In this document: positions 1 through 8,417 of the stretch, one piece after another | How the letters are laid out: every line of letters begins with the position of its first letter | Numbering within the stretch: the first letter of the stretch is position 1 | DNA from: FEN-987 sp049521055 | GTDB taxonomy: Archaea; Thermoproteota; Bathyarchaeia; 40CM-2-53-6 | Length of the DNA: 10,327 nucleotides | Assembly: GCA_049521055.1 (NCBI GenBank) | Contig: JBEKPE010000081.1 | Span: forward strand, 1 to 10,327 | Direction: 5' to 3' | Program-made: the position numbers and the translations under genes | The notes under the pieces: generated by a model | The model's input: only the letters and a program-made list of their open reading frames with translations | What the model was told of the DNA's origin: nothing | The model's database searches: none

Positions 1-12
1 GGCTGTCCATGC

Positions 13-40
13 GGCGGAGAGTGTCAGACACTCCCCCGCC
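13..40. repeat. Hairpin-forming inverted repeat
   Basis: GGCGG (13-17) pairs with CCGCC (36-40), and GAGTGTC (19-25) pairs with GACACTC (27-33) around a single central A. The two stems are separated by a one/two-base bulge. In RNA this would fold as a strong stem with a three-base loop. No T run follows on either strand, so it is not a textbook terminator. It could be the end of an upstream transcript or a protein-binding site. Confidence 0.5.
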
Positions 41-168
41 GACTGTCTTACAGTACGCATACTAGGGCTAGCTGAGCCGAAAGGGATGGTGACTACCAAA
101 GTGACCTTCAACGTGACCTTCACCCATGGTTCCCCAAAATCCACCCCGAAATGAACCGAAGGCACGGT

Positions 169-188
169 TGTTAAACGCGTGTTTAACA
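169..188. repeat. 20-bp palindrome, 8-bp arms
   Basis: TGTTAAAC (169-176) and GTTTAACA (181-188) are exact inverted copies around GCGT. The symmetric, AT-rich arms resemble a dimeric repressor operator. The stretch just to its right, 189-201, is pyrimidine-rich with a run of five T, so on the plus strand it could also act as a stem plus T-tract terminator. No adjacent start codon allows assignment to a gene. Confidence 0.45.
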
Positions 189-237
189 CTCCCTTTTTCT
201 CTACAAAACCCACGGAAATCAACTATAGCGGCTCAAC

Positions 238-270
238 TCGAACACAGTTACGCGGAAGTCGAACACAGTT
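238..270. repeat. 21-bp-period direct repeat, possible IS end
   Basis: The 12-mer TCGAACACAGTT occurs at 238-249 and again at 259-270, exactly 21 bp apart. It is bracketed by CTCAACT (232-238) and AGTTGAG (267-273), which are inverted copies. Read on the minus strand, a weaker third copy sits further left: GTTGATTTCCG around 214-226 against the TCGACTTCCG of the main unit. Multiple direct repeats at a terminus are typical of IS21-type elements. The body of any such element would lie to the left, outside this window, so this is only a candidate. Confidence 0.3.
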
Positions 271-320
271 GAGGGCGAGTTACTAAAACAAGAGATAAGG
301 GAGGTCGTTGCGACTTATCG

Positions 321-1583
321 CTAAAACATGTTGAGTTTCTCGAATTGTGAGCTAAGGACCTGTGTCGGGTCGGTCCCGAGCCAGTCCTGCAGAACCGAGG
401 CGTAAACCTGCCTGAAGTCAACTGTGTGTATTAGGTCGCCGTTGCTGTCAAGGTTCGAGAGGCTGGGGTAGTCTCCGTAGAGTCCTCCGCTTACCCGTCC
501 GCCAATTAGAAACATTGGTTCAGCTGTTCCATGATCTGTGCCTAGGCTTCCGTTCTCGTTGACACGGCGTCCAAATTCCGAGAAAGTCATAATCAACGTG
601 TCATCAGCTTTGCCCTTCGAGTCCATGTCTTGGTAGAAAGCTGCGACCCCGTCGCTTACGGTCTTGAGGAGGTTGGCTTGAGTGTTCTTCTGGTTCGCGT
701 GAGTATCAAACCCTCCTATCTGCAAGTAGACGATCGTTGGTTTCAAACTAGAAGCCACGACCTGCGCCGCGAGCTTCAACCTGTTAGAAAAGTCGTTCTT
801 GGGGTAGGTGACTGAAGTTTGGTAGTTTGATGCAGCCTGCTGAACTATGTCTGAGGCGGTCATGGCGTCGAGGCCCGCTTCCATCATTGCGCTGACTAGG
901 TTGTTGTATTCTTGGCATGAGCTGCACTGGATTGAATCCAAGGCCTTGATTGTGGCTTCATCGGTTACTTGGCTCTGCCCTCTTGTGAGGGGCGCGATTT
1001 TGAACGACTGCAAGCTCTCAATCGCCATCGCTCGTTCTTTCTGTCCAATCACAGCTGGGGAGAGTAATGCATCCAAATTTACCGCGTTAATGGAATTGTC
1101 GACGGCGCGCGCTCCGTCTAAGTATCTTCCGAGCCAGCCGGTGCTCGTTGATTCGTCGGGAGAGGCTGTTTGCCAGATGGTCATTGACTCGTAATGGGAA
1201 CGGTTCGGGTTGGGATATCCGGCGCCCTGAACGATGGCTACGTGGTTGTCGTTGTATAGAGATTGAAGCGCTGACATGCTGGGATGCAGGGCGACGTCCC
1301 CGTTGAGCTGGAGAACCTCACTCTTGCTAAGCGCTAGCGTGGGGCGTGCATTGTAGTAAGCTTGTTGAGAGTAGGGAACGAGGGTATTTAGTCCGTCATT
1401 GCCGCCGCTGAGTTGCACCACGACTAGGGTTCGGTTCTTCATAGATTCTACTTGCTGCGACGAGAGTAGGTTCGTTAGGTCGATTATTTTCGGTCCAAAG
1501 CTTAGAGGGTTTAGCGACGGTACTTGCCCTATTGTCGTGGCCACTTGTTGGAGCAAGAGGCGACGTGCAACATTGATTGGCAT
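321..1583 (-). CDS. DUF1501 family protein (alkaline phosphatase/sulfatase-like fold)
   Basis: 420 residues, full length for DUF1501 (PF07394). Family blocks in order: VVVQLSGGNDGLN near 54-66, LHPSM 99-103, PNPNRSHYES 124-133 with GWLGR shortly after, QIGGFDTHANQ 288-298, TFSEFGRR 333-340 running to GTDHG 348-352, and DFRQVYASVLQDWLG 389-403. DUF1501 proteins are related to the alkaline phosphatase/sulfatase superfamily; their substrate is unknown. The ATG at 1583 is secure: GAGGAG lies 6 nt upstream and an in-frame stop precedes it. It is the second gene of an operon with DUF1800, 10 nt away. Odd points are an N-terminus with Arg7-Arg8 followed by LLLQQ but no proper hydrophobic signal segment, and a CxxC (Cys220, Cys223) in a variable region. 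Function is not established. Confidence 0.94.
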   Translation of the reverse strand: MPINVARRLLLQQVATTIGQVPSLNPLSFGPKIIDLTNLLSSQQVESMKNRTLVVVQLSGGNDGLNTLVPYSQQAYYNARPTLALSKSEVLQLNGDVALHPSMSALQSLYNDNHVAIVQGAGYPNPNRSHYESMTIWQTASPDESTSTGWLGRYLDGARAVDNSINAVNLDALLSPAVIGQKERAMAIESLQSFKIAPLTRGQSQVTDEATIKALDSIQCSSCQEYNNLVSAMMEAGLDAMTASDIVQQAASNYQTSVTYPKNDFSNRLKLAAQVVASSLKPTIVYLQIGGFDTHANQKNTQANLLKTVSDGVAAFYQDMDSKGKADDTLIMTFSEFGRRVNENGSLGTDHGTAEPMFLIGGRVSGGLYGDYPSLSNLDSNGDLIHTVDFRQVYASVLQDWLGTDPTQVLSSQFEKLNMF

Positions 1584-1588
1584 TTCAT

Positions 1589-1595
1589 TCTCCTC
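1589..1595 (-). promoter_or_regulatory. Shine-Dalgarno site overlapping the DUF1800 stop codon
   Basis: On the minus strand GAGGAGA sits 6 nt before the DUF1501 ATG, and the upstream gene's TGA stop (1594-1596) shares its first bases. Ribosomes finishing DUF1800 would stop on the next gene's ribosome site, which predicts translational coupling of the pair. This is the clearest ribosome site in the window and fixes the DUF1501 start. Confidence 0.8.
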
Positions 1596-3006
1596 AATTC
1601 AAATTGTAATACGGGGTAGACATAGTGAGTCGGATCAGATTCCGTACCTTGTCCGCCGTGCTCGTTAGTGAGTCAGTGGATTGCTGAATGACTTGCATCA
1701 CATCGGACGGCAGACCTTCTGGGAAGAGTGTACGAGTTGCTGTGTCCACCGAATCTTCGAATGCGACCGTGGCGTTGTCTGGGCTCTGAATGAGCAGAGG
1801 GAAGTTGTAGCGGTCTATCATGGATGAAGTATTGATCCAAGCTTCGCCATTCGGCCAACCGAAAACGCTGGGCGGATCGAAGGGCAGTTGTCCCATGTTG
1901 CTTAGGGTAGCGACCGCCGCCTTTGGATTCGCAGTTGCTCCAAGTGAACGCAAGGCGGTCGTTAGGTAATCCACTGGGCTCTTGACTAGGCTTAGGTGTG
2001 CTTGAGTGGACCAGAATTCGTCGGAATTGAGAATGGCCTCGACGACCGACTTGATGTTACCATCGGTTGCCGTGTACACACTTGCGAGACGATTTACCGT
2101 GTCGTCGCTTGGGTTATCGTAGACGAAATATGAGAAGAGCTTGCGAGAGATGGATTTTGCAGTGGCGGGGTGGGAAGCGAGAATGTTGACGATGTCCTCC
2201 GGCCCGAAGTTCCCTGTTTGACCTAGGAATGCTTTCGTTCCATTATCGTGTTGGTTGGGGTTGAAGAATGAATCTCCGGATTTGTTAATTTGGTAACCAG
2301 TAAAGGCCCTAGCTGCAGCTTTCACGTCATCCTCGGTGTAGATACCGACACCAGTCGTGAAGACTTCCATCACCTCACGTCCGTAATTCTCGTTTGGTGC
2401 GTTTTTCTTGCTTCGAGCTCCGTCAAGCCAGATGAGCATGGCCGGGTCTTCGGTAATTCCCATTAGGAGGTCACGGAAATTCCCCATGCCTTTGCTGCGG
2501 AGTAGTTGGTTTTGATTGAACATTAGGTATGGGTATCTTACTTTGTAGATGGCGGTTGCGAAGTGGTTGTGCCAGAACAAAGCCATCTTTTCCTCCAGAG
2601 GTCTAGGCGTGTTGATCATTCGGTCAACCCACCACCAAACCAGGTTCACAATTTCGCCCGTTGGCGGCTTCTTCGTCAGAGCCATGGTTATGTCCGGTTC
2701 ACTCACTAGGCCGCTATCATCGATATTCTCGTAATTCAGAAGATGATCTATCGCACCCGCCACGCCGAGGCCCTCGAAGTATCCTAGCTCAGGGGGTGAG
2801 GAGCCGAATCCAGCACGTCGCAAGAGGTGAGGGATCTTCTGATCGTCAGTTACGAAGGAGGTTGTATCAAATTGAAGTTGATTGTCCAGAGATTGTGCAG
2901 AGGTGTTGGCCAAGTCTAGGAGCTCGGGCCCATAGTAGCCAGCGGCAGCGGCGCCCGATGCGATTGCTCCGATTGCTGCAATTTTCAGGAAAGCTCTTCG
3001 ATTCAC
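1594..3006 (-). CDS. DUF1800 family protein, Tat-exported
   Basis: 470 residues, full length for DUF1800 (PF08811). The N-terminus MNRRAFLKIAAIGAIASGAA is a classic twin-arginine signal (RRxFLK plus a short Ala/Ile-rich segment), so the folded protein should be exported by Tat. Family blocks: HLLRRAGFG 60-68, EEKMALFWHNHFAT 138-151, NQNQLLR 164-170, GNFRDLL 175-181, PNENYGREVMEVFTTG 204-219, and DPPSVFGWPNGEAWI 377-391. The start is GTG at 3006. It is the only usable start, because a stop lies 24 nt upstream in frame. A weak GAGG lies 9 nt before it. It is the first gene of the operon with DUF1501. In bacteria the two families are commonly adjacent, which implies joint action, but the biochemical role of DUF1800 is unknown. 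Conserved His and Glu residues hint at metal binding (inference). Confidence 0.95.
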   Translation of the reverse strand: MNRRAFLKIAAIGAIASGAAAAGYYGPELLDLANTSAQSLDNQLQFDTTSFVTDDQKIPHLLRRAGFGSSPPELGYFEGLGVAGAIDHLLNYENIDDSGLVSEPDITMALTKKPPTGEIVNLVWWWVDRMINTPRPLEEKMALFWHNHFATAIYKVRYPYLMFNQNQLLRSKGMGNFRDLLMGITEDPAMLIWLDGARSKKNAPNENYGREVMEVFTTGVGIYTEDDVKAAARAFTGYQINKSGDSFFNPNQHDNGTKAFLGQTGNFGPEDIVNILASHPATAKSISRKLFSYFVYDNPSDDTVNRLASVYTATDGNIKSVVEAILNSDEFWSTQAHLSLVKSPVDYLTTALRSLGATANPKAAVATLSNMGQLPFDPPSVFGWPNGEAWINTSSMIDRYNFPLLIQSPDNATVAFEDSVDTATRTLFPEGLPSDVMQVIQQSTDSLTSTADKVRNLIRLTMSTPYYNLN

Positions 3007-3393
3007 TTTGGGGGTCCTCGTATCTACTTATTGTTTAGATCGTAATCGTGTAGTTGTCGGGCATCGACGAATACGATAAAAAGAGTTCTGGACGAATCAT
3101 CCATGTTCCGGAGGAAAGAATACGACAATCAACCGGGGTTGGCACCAGAAGCATCCGATGCCCAAGAAACCAAGTATGCAAGAACGAATTAAATGGCACC
3201 TAGCCCATCAAAAGAACTGCGATTCCTCCGAGCATAACTCGTAAGATTAGGAAGAGGAAGACCAGCTAGAGCCAAAAGCCTCAACGCTAGTTTTGATACA
3301 ACCATCGTTGACTCTCACACTGGGAGTTTCAAGAGTAACGTGAAGTTGACGGTTGATAGGATATGCTGTGAAATTCTGGTGGATGGGTTTCGG
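3007..3393. other. 387-bp intergenic region
   Basis: This is the gap between the end of the secreted-protein gene and the start of DUF1800, both on the minus strand. It must hold the DUF1800 promoter. No tRNA fold, long repeat or convincing coding frame was seen. One short minus-strand frame around 3199-3270 encodes about 20 very hydrophobic residues ending in GGIAVLLMG. It is bounded by stops and has no ribosome site, so it could be a decayed C-terminal membrane anchor or chance. Confidence 0.5.
3074..3086 (-). promoter_or_regulatory. Candidate archaeal TATA element for the DUF1800-DUF1501 operon
   Basis: On the minus strand AACTCTTTTTATCG carries a T-rich/TATA-like core about 70 nt upstream of the GTG start. 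Transcription would begin near 3050, leaving a leader of about 45 nt. The purine-rich BRE expected just upstream is not clear, so the assignment is tentative. Confidence 0.25.
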
Positions 3394-4236
3394 TTAGGTA
3401 TAGTCGTTTCGGGTTCGGCGTCTAACTAACCCATACCCGATTACCATGAAGATTGCGAGCAAGGGTAGGCCGAGTGCATATTCTGGAATTGGAGGAATGC
3501 CCGCTGGTTGAAGGTCAACCGCAACCAAAGCCCATAGAACAGTAGTCCCTCCGAATGTCCATTGCATAGTGACGGGAGAGGAAGCGGGCTTATCGCTGCC
3601 AGCACCCGTAACTTCTTCTATATTCAAGTTCCATAGTTGCGTCTGACTTGCATCCGAAGCCACGGAAAGCGGAACAGAAGTGGCGAGTGTGTCGACGACC
3701 AAGTCCCCCGAAATCGCGCTAACAGTCACGCTCGCAGTTGTACCTGTACCAGTGGCACCATTCGACGCGCCCACCCCAGCTACGTTGAAGAACGATGCGG
3801 AGGCTCCGACAGCGAAAGCGGGACTGTTTGCAAAGGTGGCGGTTACCGTAGCTGACCCGCTCGGGTTCAGTAGGTACCACTGTTGAACTAGAAAGCGGCC
3901 AGTTATGATTTTGGGGGTGAGAGGCGTTAGGGAACTCGAACCGAACTGAACCAGTGTAACGGAAACGTCACCTGATACGGGAACCGCGGAGATTCCGACT
4001 ATCAGGATTCGATTTGAGTTCGAACCGACCGTATGCGTCCAAGACAGTGTTGACCCACAGGCGCCAGAAATCGGACATTTTGCTGTGCCGACAGTTGCAT
4101 CTGTTCCAATAATCGTCGCTGCGTGAACATTCGACACGGTGGACAGAAACATTAAGCCTACCAGTAGGAATGTGACGGTGAACCATCTAGCTCCACTCGT
4201 AACCCTAACCCAACCCCCAATCATCCTACGATCCAT
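3394..4236 (-). CDS. Secreted beta-rich protein with PEF-CTERM-like C-terminal anchor
   Basis: 280 residues, no named domain recognised. The N-terminus has a basic start, a hydrophobic segment at about 18-36 and a VHA|A cleavage site near 39/40. The mature part is Gly/Ser/Thr/Val-rich with alternating beta-strand patterns. The WTHTVGSNSNRILIVGIS block (66-83) and the QQWYLLNPSGSATVTATF stretch (118-135) resemble a beta-sandwich found in many bacterial and archaeal secreted proteins (from memory, not a search). Two cysteines (54, 60) could form a disulfide. The C-terminus has the three-part layout of a sorting signal: PEY at 251-253, a hydrophobic helix to about 271, then RRRTRN. This resembles the archaeal PEF/PEFG-CTERM signals handled by archaeosortases. 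Expected location is the outer cell surface. No strong ribosome site precedes ATG 4236; an alternative ATG at 4224 would remove four residues. The role is unknown. Confidence 0.85.
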   Translation of the reverse strand: MDRRMIGGWVRVTSGARWFTVTFLLVGLMFLSTVSNVHAATIIGTDATVGTAKCPISGACGSTLSWTHTVGSNSNRILIVGISAVPVSGDVSVTLVQFGSSSLTPLTPKIITGRFLVQQWYLLNPSGSATVTATFANSPAFAVGASASFFNVAGVGASNGATGTGTTASVTVSAISGDLVVDTLATSVPLSVASDASQTQLWNLNIEEVTGAGSDKPASSPVTMQWTFGGTTVLWALVAVDLQPAGIPPIPEYALGLPLLAIFMVIGYGLVRRRTRNDYT

Positions 4237-4435
4237 AACCCCGCGCCCTAACGCAGAGATGAGTTGCTGGTCATAATAGCATTGCTAAGGCTCTCGATTA
4301 CGTTTGGGTCTAGAACAACTGACTTTTCACAGATGAAAACATCAACCGACAACTTCACGCTACCGTTTCAAGTCAAATTCGTAGCAAAAAGGAGAATTAA
4401 CAACCAAAATCAGGGACAAGGTGTACATTTTAGTC

Positions 4436-5185
4436 ATGTTCACCGTTGAGGAGCGTAATCGCGTCCGCGATCGCCTCTTAGAAATGGGTCGGACAGACCG
4501 TCGGGTGGTCGCCGGCGCGTTTATCGGAAGTAGCGCAGGAGGCGGCGGGGATCGCTGGTCTGATCTCGATCTCACGTTTGGGCTGGATGACAACGTGGCT
4601 ATGACCGATGTCCTGGGCGATTGGACGACGCGACTTCAAGGTGAGTTCAACGCCGTACGTCTGTTCGATCTTTCATCTCAGTCGACAATGTACAGAGTCT
4701 TCCTGTTGCCCGGGAACTTGCAGGTAGATTTGTCATTCACACCTAGAGCTGAGTTTGGCGCCTTGGGGCCGAAGTTCGAGCTGCTGTTCGGGAACGCCGT
4801 GAAAAGGAGTAAGGCTACGCCACTTTCCCCGCAACATCTCTTCGGACTTGCGGCGCACCACTTAGTTCGCGCCCGCATCTGTATTGAGCGCGGTCGGTTG
4901 TGGCAGGCCGAGTACTGGATTAGTGCAGCCCGCGACCAGGCACTCTCGCTCGCATGCCATCATCACGGTCTAGCGACCAGTTACGGCAGGGGTTTTGATG
5001 ATTTACCCGCAGAGATCATTCAGTCGTTCACCGACACTCTGGTGGCCTCACTGGATCGAGGCCTACTCCTCCAGGCACTTGGTAGAACCGTCGATGGGCT
5101 TCTGCGCAATTCACAGGACATCTCTGCGCTTGCCTCAAGACTTGAGGGACAGTTGCGCGAACTTGAGTTGGCGACGACCGGGTGA
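4436..5185 (+). CDS. Nucleotidyltransferase domain protein (aminoglycoside-NTase-like)
   Basis: 249 residues from ATG 4436. A GTG at 4421 would add five residues, but MFTVEERNRV looks like the natural N-terminus and neither start has a strong ribosome site. The polymerase-beta-type NTase signature GSSAGGGGDRWSDLDL is at 31-46, giving Asp43 and Asp45, with a third acidic residue at Asp98 (LQVDLSF). The catalytic triad is therefore complete. The C-terminal half (about 125-245) is helical and includes HHLVRARICIERGRLWQAEY (131-150), recalling the helical domain of antibiotic nucleotidyltransferases. The family transfers NMP groups to small molecules or proteins; the substrate here cannot be read from sequence. 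It stands alone, divergent from the secreted-protein gene. Its codons look more GC-rich than its neighbours, so transfer from a bacterium is possible. Drug resistance should not be assumed. Confidence 0.87.
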   Translation: MFTVEERNRVRDRLLEMGRTDRRVVAGAFIGSSAGGGGDRWSDLDLTFGLDDNVAMTDVLGDWTTRLQGEFNAVRLFDLSSQSTMYRVFLLPGNLQVDLSFTPRAEFGALGPKFELLFGNAVKRSKATPLSPQHLFGLAAHHLVRARICIERGRLWQAEYWISAARDQALSLACHHHGLATSYGRGFDDLPAEIIQSFTDTLVASLDRGLLLQALGRTVDGLLRNSQDISALASRLEGQLRELELATTG

Positions 5186-5279
5186 AGACGTCGTCGTGAT
5201 TGTGACTGGATCAGTAATTCAATCGCTCTTTCGTTTAGTCAACTTCTGTTGACCATAGAGTCGGTACTCCTCGCCTTGT

Positions 5280-6776
5280 TTGGCAACTTCTAGGCCCAAA
5301 GCCGTTATCAGTCGGCCAAGCATTTCCTTTGATGACAAACCGTTGAAGGAATACGACGTCATCGCGATTGGGACAGGGTCAGGAATCTACGTTGTAAATG
5401 ACATGATGCAAAGGAACCCGAACATCAAGGCGGCTGTTATCGATAAGGATGAGCCGGGCGGCATATGCTTGACACGAGGATGCATTCCCTCGAAAATCTT
5501 GCTCTACCCAGCCGAGGTTGTTCGAACGATCCAAAGTGCAGGCGTTTTCGGAATCGACGTTGACCTCAAGAAAGTTAGTTTTGAGAAGGTCATGAAACGG
5601 ATGCGAACAATAATTGACCATGACATCATGTCGATTAGAGAAGGCCTCTCAAGTTCACCGAACCTCGATTACTTCCATGCCCCGGCTGAATTCGTTGCAC
5701 CTTACACGTTGAAGGTTCAAGATGAGACGATTAAATCGAATATGATTCTTCTCTCGATAGGTTCGCAGGCAACCATTCCACCAATCAAAGGATTGAAGGA
5801 GGTGGGTTACCATACAAGCGACTCGATCCTTTACGAGACAAAACTACCCGAGAGTTTAGCCATCGTCGGCGGTGGTTACATAGCCGCTGAGTACGGACAC
5901 TTTTTCTCGGCCATGGGCTCGAAGGTCACGATAATCGGTAGGAACCCGCAATTTCTGCCGCAAGAGGAGCCTGAGATTTCTGTCTTGGCGAAGCAGGAAC
6001 TTGGGCAGCGGGTTACAATCTTGACGGGTTACGAGGTCTTGGAGGCGACACGTGCCGAGGGTAAGAAGAAGATTGTTGCCATGAATCGGCAGACTGGAAA
6101 GAGTACAAGTCTTCTGGTTGATGAGATTATGATCGCCGCAGGACGCGGCCCCACAACAGATATCCTTCATCCCGAACGTGCGGGAATCAAAACCGATAGC
6201 CACGGTTGGGTCGTGGTCAATGAATTTCTCGAGACTTCGGCGCCAAATGTGTGGGGATTCGGCGATGCGAACGGAAAGCATCTGTTCAAGCACAAAGCCA
6301 ACTACGAAGTCACCGTAGTCTACTACAACGCCGTGCTCAAGCAAAAAGTCCCTGTCGACTATCACGCAGTCCCCCACGCAGTCTTCTCAGACCCCGAGAT
6401 TGCTAGCGTCGGACTCAGAGAGAAGGAAGCCATTGAGAAATTCGGTGAGGAGAAGATTCTGATCGGTTTCGAGCGTTACGAGGACACGGCTAAGGGGGAG
6501 GCGATGGCGGTAAAGAATTACTTTGCGAAAGTGATGGTTGAAAAGGATAGCCTCAGAATAGTTGGCGCCCACATAATTGGACCACAATCTTCAGTTCTGA
6601 TTCAGGAGATCATCAACCTAATGTACACCCCCGAGCAAAGCGCACGCCCACTCCTAGACGCAATGCACATACACCCCGCACTCAGCGAGGTCGTTCAACG
6701 CGCATTCGAAGCACTCATGACACCAGAACAATACCACCACCAGCTACAACACGCGATGAGCCACAAGGAAGAATGA
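5280..6776 (+). CDS. Class I pyridine nucleotide-disulfide oxidoreductase (dihydrolipoyl dehydrogenase/MerA-like)
   Basis: 498 residues. FAD-binding GTGSGI is at 31-36 and the redox disulfide motif GGICLTRGCIPSK at 60-72, with Cys63 and Cys68. The NAD(P) Rossmann motif GGGYIAAEYG is at 197-206, the second FAD motif GFGDANG at 326-332, and the C-terminal HIHPALSE at 463-470 supplies the His465/Glu470 pair. All catalytic parts are intact, so it should shuttle electrons between NAD(P)H and a disulfide substrate in the cytoplasm. The second Rossmann strand ends in IIGRNPQF, with Arg221 where NAD-specific lipoamide dehydrogenases carry an acidic residue. This resembles NADPH-using MerA (inference). 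It lacks the C-terminal Cys pair and N-terminal metal-binding domain of MerA, so mercury reduction is unlikely. No 2-oxoacid dehydrogenase genes adjoin it. The start is uncertain: TTG 5280 without a ribosome site, or TTG 5343 directly before KEYDVIAIG. Confidence 0.92.
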   Translation: MATSRPKAVISRPSISFDDKPLKEYDVIAIGTGSGIYVVNDMMQRNPNIKAAVIDKDEPGGICLTRGCIPSKILLYPAEVVRTIQSAGVFGIDVDLKKVSFEKVMKRMRTIIDHDIMSIREGLSSSPNLDYFHAPAEFVAPYTLKVQDETIKSNMILLSIGSQATIPPIKGLKEVGYHTSDSILYETKLPESLAIVGGGYIAAEYGHFFSAMGSKVTIIGRNPQFLPQEEPEISVLAKQELGQRVTILTGYEVLEATRAEGKKKIVAMNRQTGKSTSLLVDEIMIAAGRGPTTDILHPERAGIKTDSHGWVVVNEFLETSAPNVWGFGDANGKHLFKHKANYEVTVVYYNAVLKQKVPVDYHAVPHAVFSDPEIASVGLREKEAIEKFGEEKILIGFERYEDTAKGEAMAVKNYFAKVMVEKDSLRIVGAHIIGPQSSVLIQEIINLMYTPEQSARPLLDAMHIHPALSEVVQRAFEALMTPEQYHHQLQHAMSHKEE

Positions 6777-6794
6777 ACGAGCGGAACGAGTAGG

Positions 6795-7934
6795 TCAAGT
6801 ACGCGAGAAACGGGTCGGAGAGGCCATCCTCACCATAGGATCCTTACGACCATCAAATGCCAGTGGCATCCTCGCTCCAATTGTAAACCCCATGACGATT
6901 CCTTCATCCCCCATAGCAACTGCCGCGTATACGCGATCGGTCAAACGACCCGCGATGGGAAGTAAGTCTGTAGTCTTCGACCAGGACTCACCCCAGCGGT
7001 ATTGAACTTCGAAGTTTACGCTGCTATAGTATTGTGCTAGTTTCCGTTTGATATTTCGTGCGCGATAAAGCTCCAACGCTAGACGCTGTCCCAACGGGTA
7101 TAGTATGTCGTACTTGTCTTCCATAGTCCAAATCACTTTGTCTTCAGGCCAGATCTCCTTGGCAGCCGCGATCTCAGGACTGGCTAGAACAACAGTGGTT
7201 TCCTGTTCGAAGTGCTTCTCCAAACCATAGAACGGCTCAAGATCCGTCGCCAGCACCAAACGGTCACAATGTATTCGAGCGCGGGATGACTCGAGCGTGA
7301 CGCCGTTCGGCGTCTCGGTGAATTTCAGCATAGGCGACTTTTCGTATACTGGTACGTTGAACTTCCTCGCCAATTCTGCAGCGAACTGAGCGGGGTGAAT
7401 CACGCAACAGATATCAAACGAGAGCCCCGAAACGAACTTTGTGCCAGTGAATGACTGCTGAATCTTATCGCTGGAGTATCGTTCGGTCTGTATCCCGATA
7501 TCTCGGAGCGCTGACTGCTCTTCTTCAATTCGGACCTCTTCCGGCTTGTTCTTTGCAACCATGATTGCGCCGGTGTGTCGAAAGCCACATGGGATACGAT
7601 TCTTTTCTATTAATGAAACAAGATCAGTGATTGTCTTCTCAGTTTCCTTCCAAAGCGTAGTCGCGTCGTCCTTCCCATACCGTTGCACAGCCTCAACGAA
7701 ATTGCCCCCCGAACCATAGTATAAGATCCCAGAGCTAGCGCCGGTGGCCGCCGCCCCGACCTCTTCTCTATCGACGACGGCAACCCGGTAACCCGCGTTT
7801 TGCAGGTGAAAACCGCATGAGATACCAGCAATCCCTGCTCCGACGATTGCGACGTCTACCCTCAGGTCCTTATCGAGAATCGGAAACCGAGTTTCGACGG
7901 GCCAGAGAGGATTAGCTTGCATGGAACTTCCCAA
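6795..7934 (-). CDS. DAO-family FAD-dependent oxidoreductase
   Basis: 379 residues. The FAD-binding motif VDVAIVGAGIAGIS spans 26-39 (GxGxxG at 32-37), followed by the DAO-family ATGASSGILYYG block at 63-74 that contacts the flavin. The C-terminal YAAVAMGDEGIVMGF stretch (336-350) matches the position of the second flavin-contacting loop of DAO enzymes (PF01266). Relatives oxidise amines or amino acids (glycine oxidase, gamma-glutamylputrescine oxidase, sarcosine oxidase); the substrate is not readable here. It probably shares a transcript with the HxlR gene 89 bp upstream and converges with the disulfide oxidoreductase, whose stop is 18 bp away. The start chosen is TTG 7934 because GGAG lies 7 nt before it. 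ATG 7922, four codons in, lacks a well-spaced site. Cys176-Cys177 form a vicinal pair of unknown relevance. Confidence 0.91.
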   Translation of the reverse strand: MGSSMQANPLWPVETRFPILDKDLRVDVAIVGAGIAGISCGFHLQNAGYRVAVVDREEVGAAATGASSGILYYGSGGNFVEAVQRYGKDDATTLWKETEKTITDLVSLIEKNRIPCGFRHTGAIMVAKNKPEEVRIEEEQSALRDIGIQTERYSSDKIQQSFTGTKFVSGLSFDICCVIHPAQFAAELARKFNVPVYEKSPMLKFTETPNGVTLESSRARIHCDRLVLATDLEPFYGLEKHFEQETTVVLASPEIAAAKEIWPEDKVIWTMEDKYDILYPLGQRLALELYRARNIKRKLAQYYSSVNFEVQYRWGESWSKTTDLLPIAGRLTDRVYAAVAMGDEGIVMGFTIGARMPLAFDGRKDPMVRMASPTRFSRT

Positions 7935-7938
7935 ACCG

Positions 7939-7946
7939 TCTCTCCC
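7939..7946 (-). promoter_or_regulatory. Ribosome site selecting a TTG start
   Basis: On the minus strand GGGAGAGA lies with its GGAG core 7 nt upstream of TTG at 7932-7934, and 19 nt upstream of the nearby in-frame ATG (7920-7922). The spacing favours TTG initiation for the FAD oxidoreductase. Confidence 0.55.
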
Positions 7947-8023
7947 TTACAGCTTCAGGGAAGATCACGTCGGCGATGTATAGCAATTTCTTGGGTGTTA
8001 GAGGGTTAGACGTCACCGCCTCT

Positions 8024-8410
8024 TCAGGGCTTGCGAATTAAGGGATGAACAGTGACCTTGCCCTTGAACTCGGGCAACCATTTGCTGCCCCAACTACCCA
8101 GGCTATCTAGTACTGGTTGGAGTTCTTGGCCTGAGGGAGTCAGTGAGTATTCAACTGTAAACGGTCTCGTGCTCAGAACCTCTCTCCGCACGATTTCTCT
8201 TTCTTCAAGAAACTTCAAGGTCGCGGAGAGTGTCTTCGAGTTTATTCCGGACACCCGCAGGAGCTCGTTGAAACGTTTAGGGCCGGTAAAGAGGTGCCGT
8301 ACGACCAGCAACCTTGACTCAGTGACTATGCTTTTGATCGCTCCCACTACGGGGCACATGTCTGTTGCAACGTGCAAGCTTTGTGTTCTTGGTTTGATTC
8401 GCGCTGACAT
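8024..8410 (-). CDS. HxlR-family winged-helix transcriptional regulator
   Basis: 128 residues, the usual HxlR size. The conserved CPV motif gives Cys19, then a winged helix-turn-helix: GPKRFNELLRVSGINSKTLS at 43-62, a recognition helix around 57-70, and a wing ending in VEYSLTPSG at 86-94. W107 and W111 follow in the closing helix. HxlR proteins bind DNA as dimers; in YodB and related sensors the equivalent N-terminal cysteine is modified by quinones, aldehydes or oxidants. Cys19 suggests a redox or electrophile sensor here (inference). The usual GGKW segment is replaced by IVTESR. It is divergent from the doxX gene and upstream of the FAD oxidoreductase on the same strand, the two likely targets together with itself. 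No ribosome site precedes ATG 8410, which fits a short-leader archaeal transcript from the TATA element at 8449-8456. Confidence 0.94.
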   Translation of the reverse strand: MSARIKPRTQSLHVATDMCPVVGAIKSIVTESRLLVVRHLFTGPKRFNELLRVSGINSKTLSATLKFLEEREIVRREVLSTRPFTVEYSLTPSGQELQPVLDSLGSWGSKWLPEFKGKVTVHPLIRKP

Positions 8411-8417
8411 GTTTGAT

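Larger units (their letters stand above)
1..320. other. Left-edge region without a supportable gene
   Basis: No open frame here could be tied to a protein family. Short open stretches run off the left edge: plus strand 2-151 with no start inside the window, and a minus-strand ATG at 58 reading out of the window. Neither has a ribosome site or a recognisable motif. The region is downstream of the minus-strand DUF1501 gene and is dense in small repeats: a hairpin at 13-40, a 12-bp-period direct repeat at 101-122, a palindrome at 169-188 and a 21-bp-period direct repeat at 238-270. That density suggests regulatory DNA or mobile-element debris rather than coding sequence. No clear poly-T terminator for the DUF1501 transcript is visible; the best is a short T run on the minus strand near 284-288. 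Confidence 0.5.
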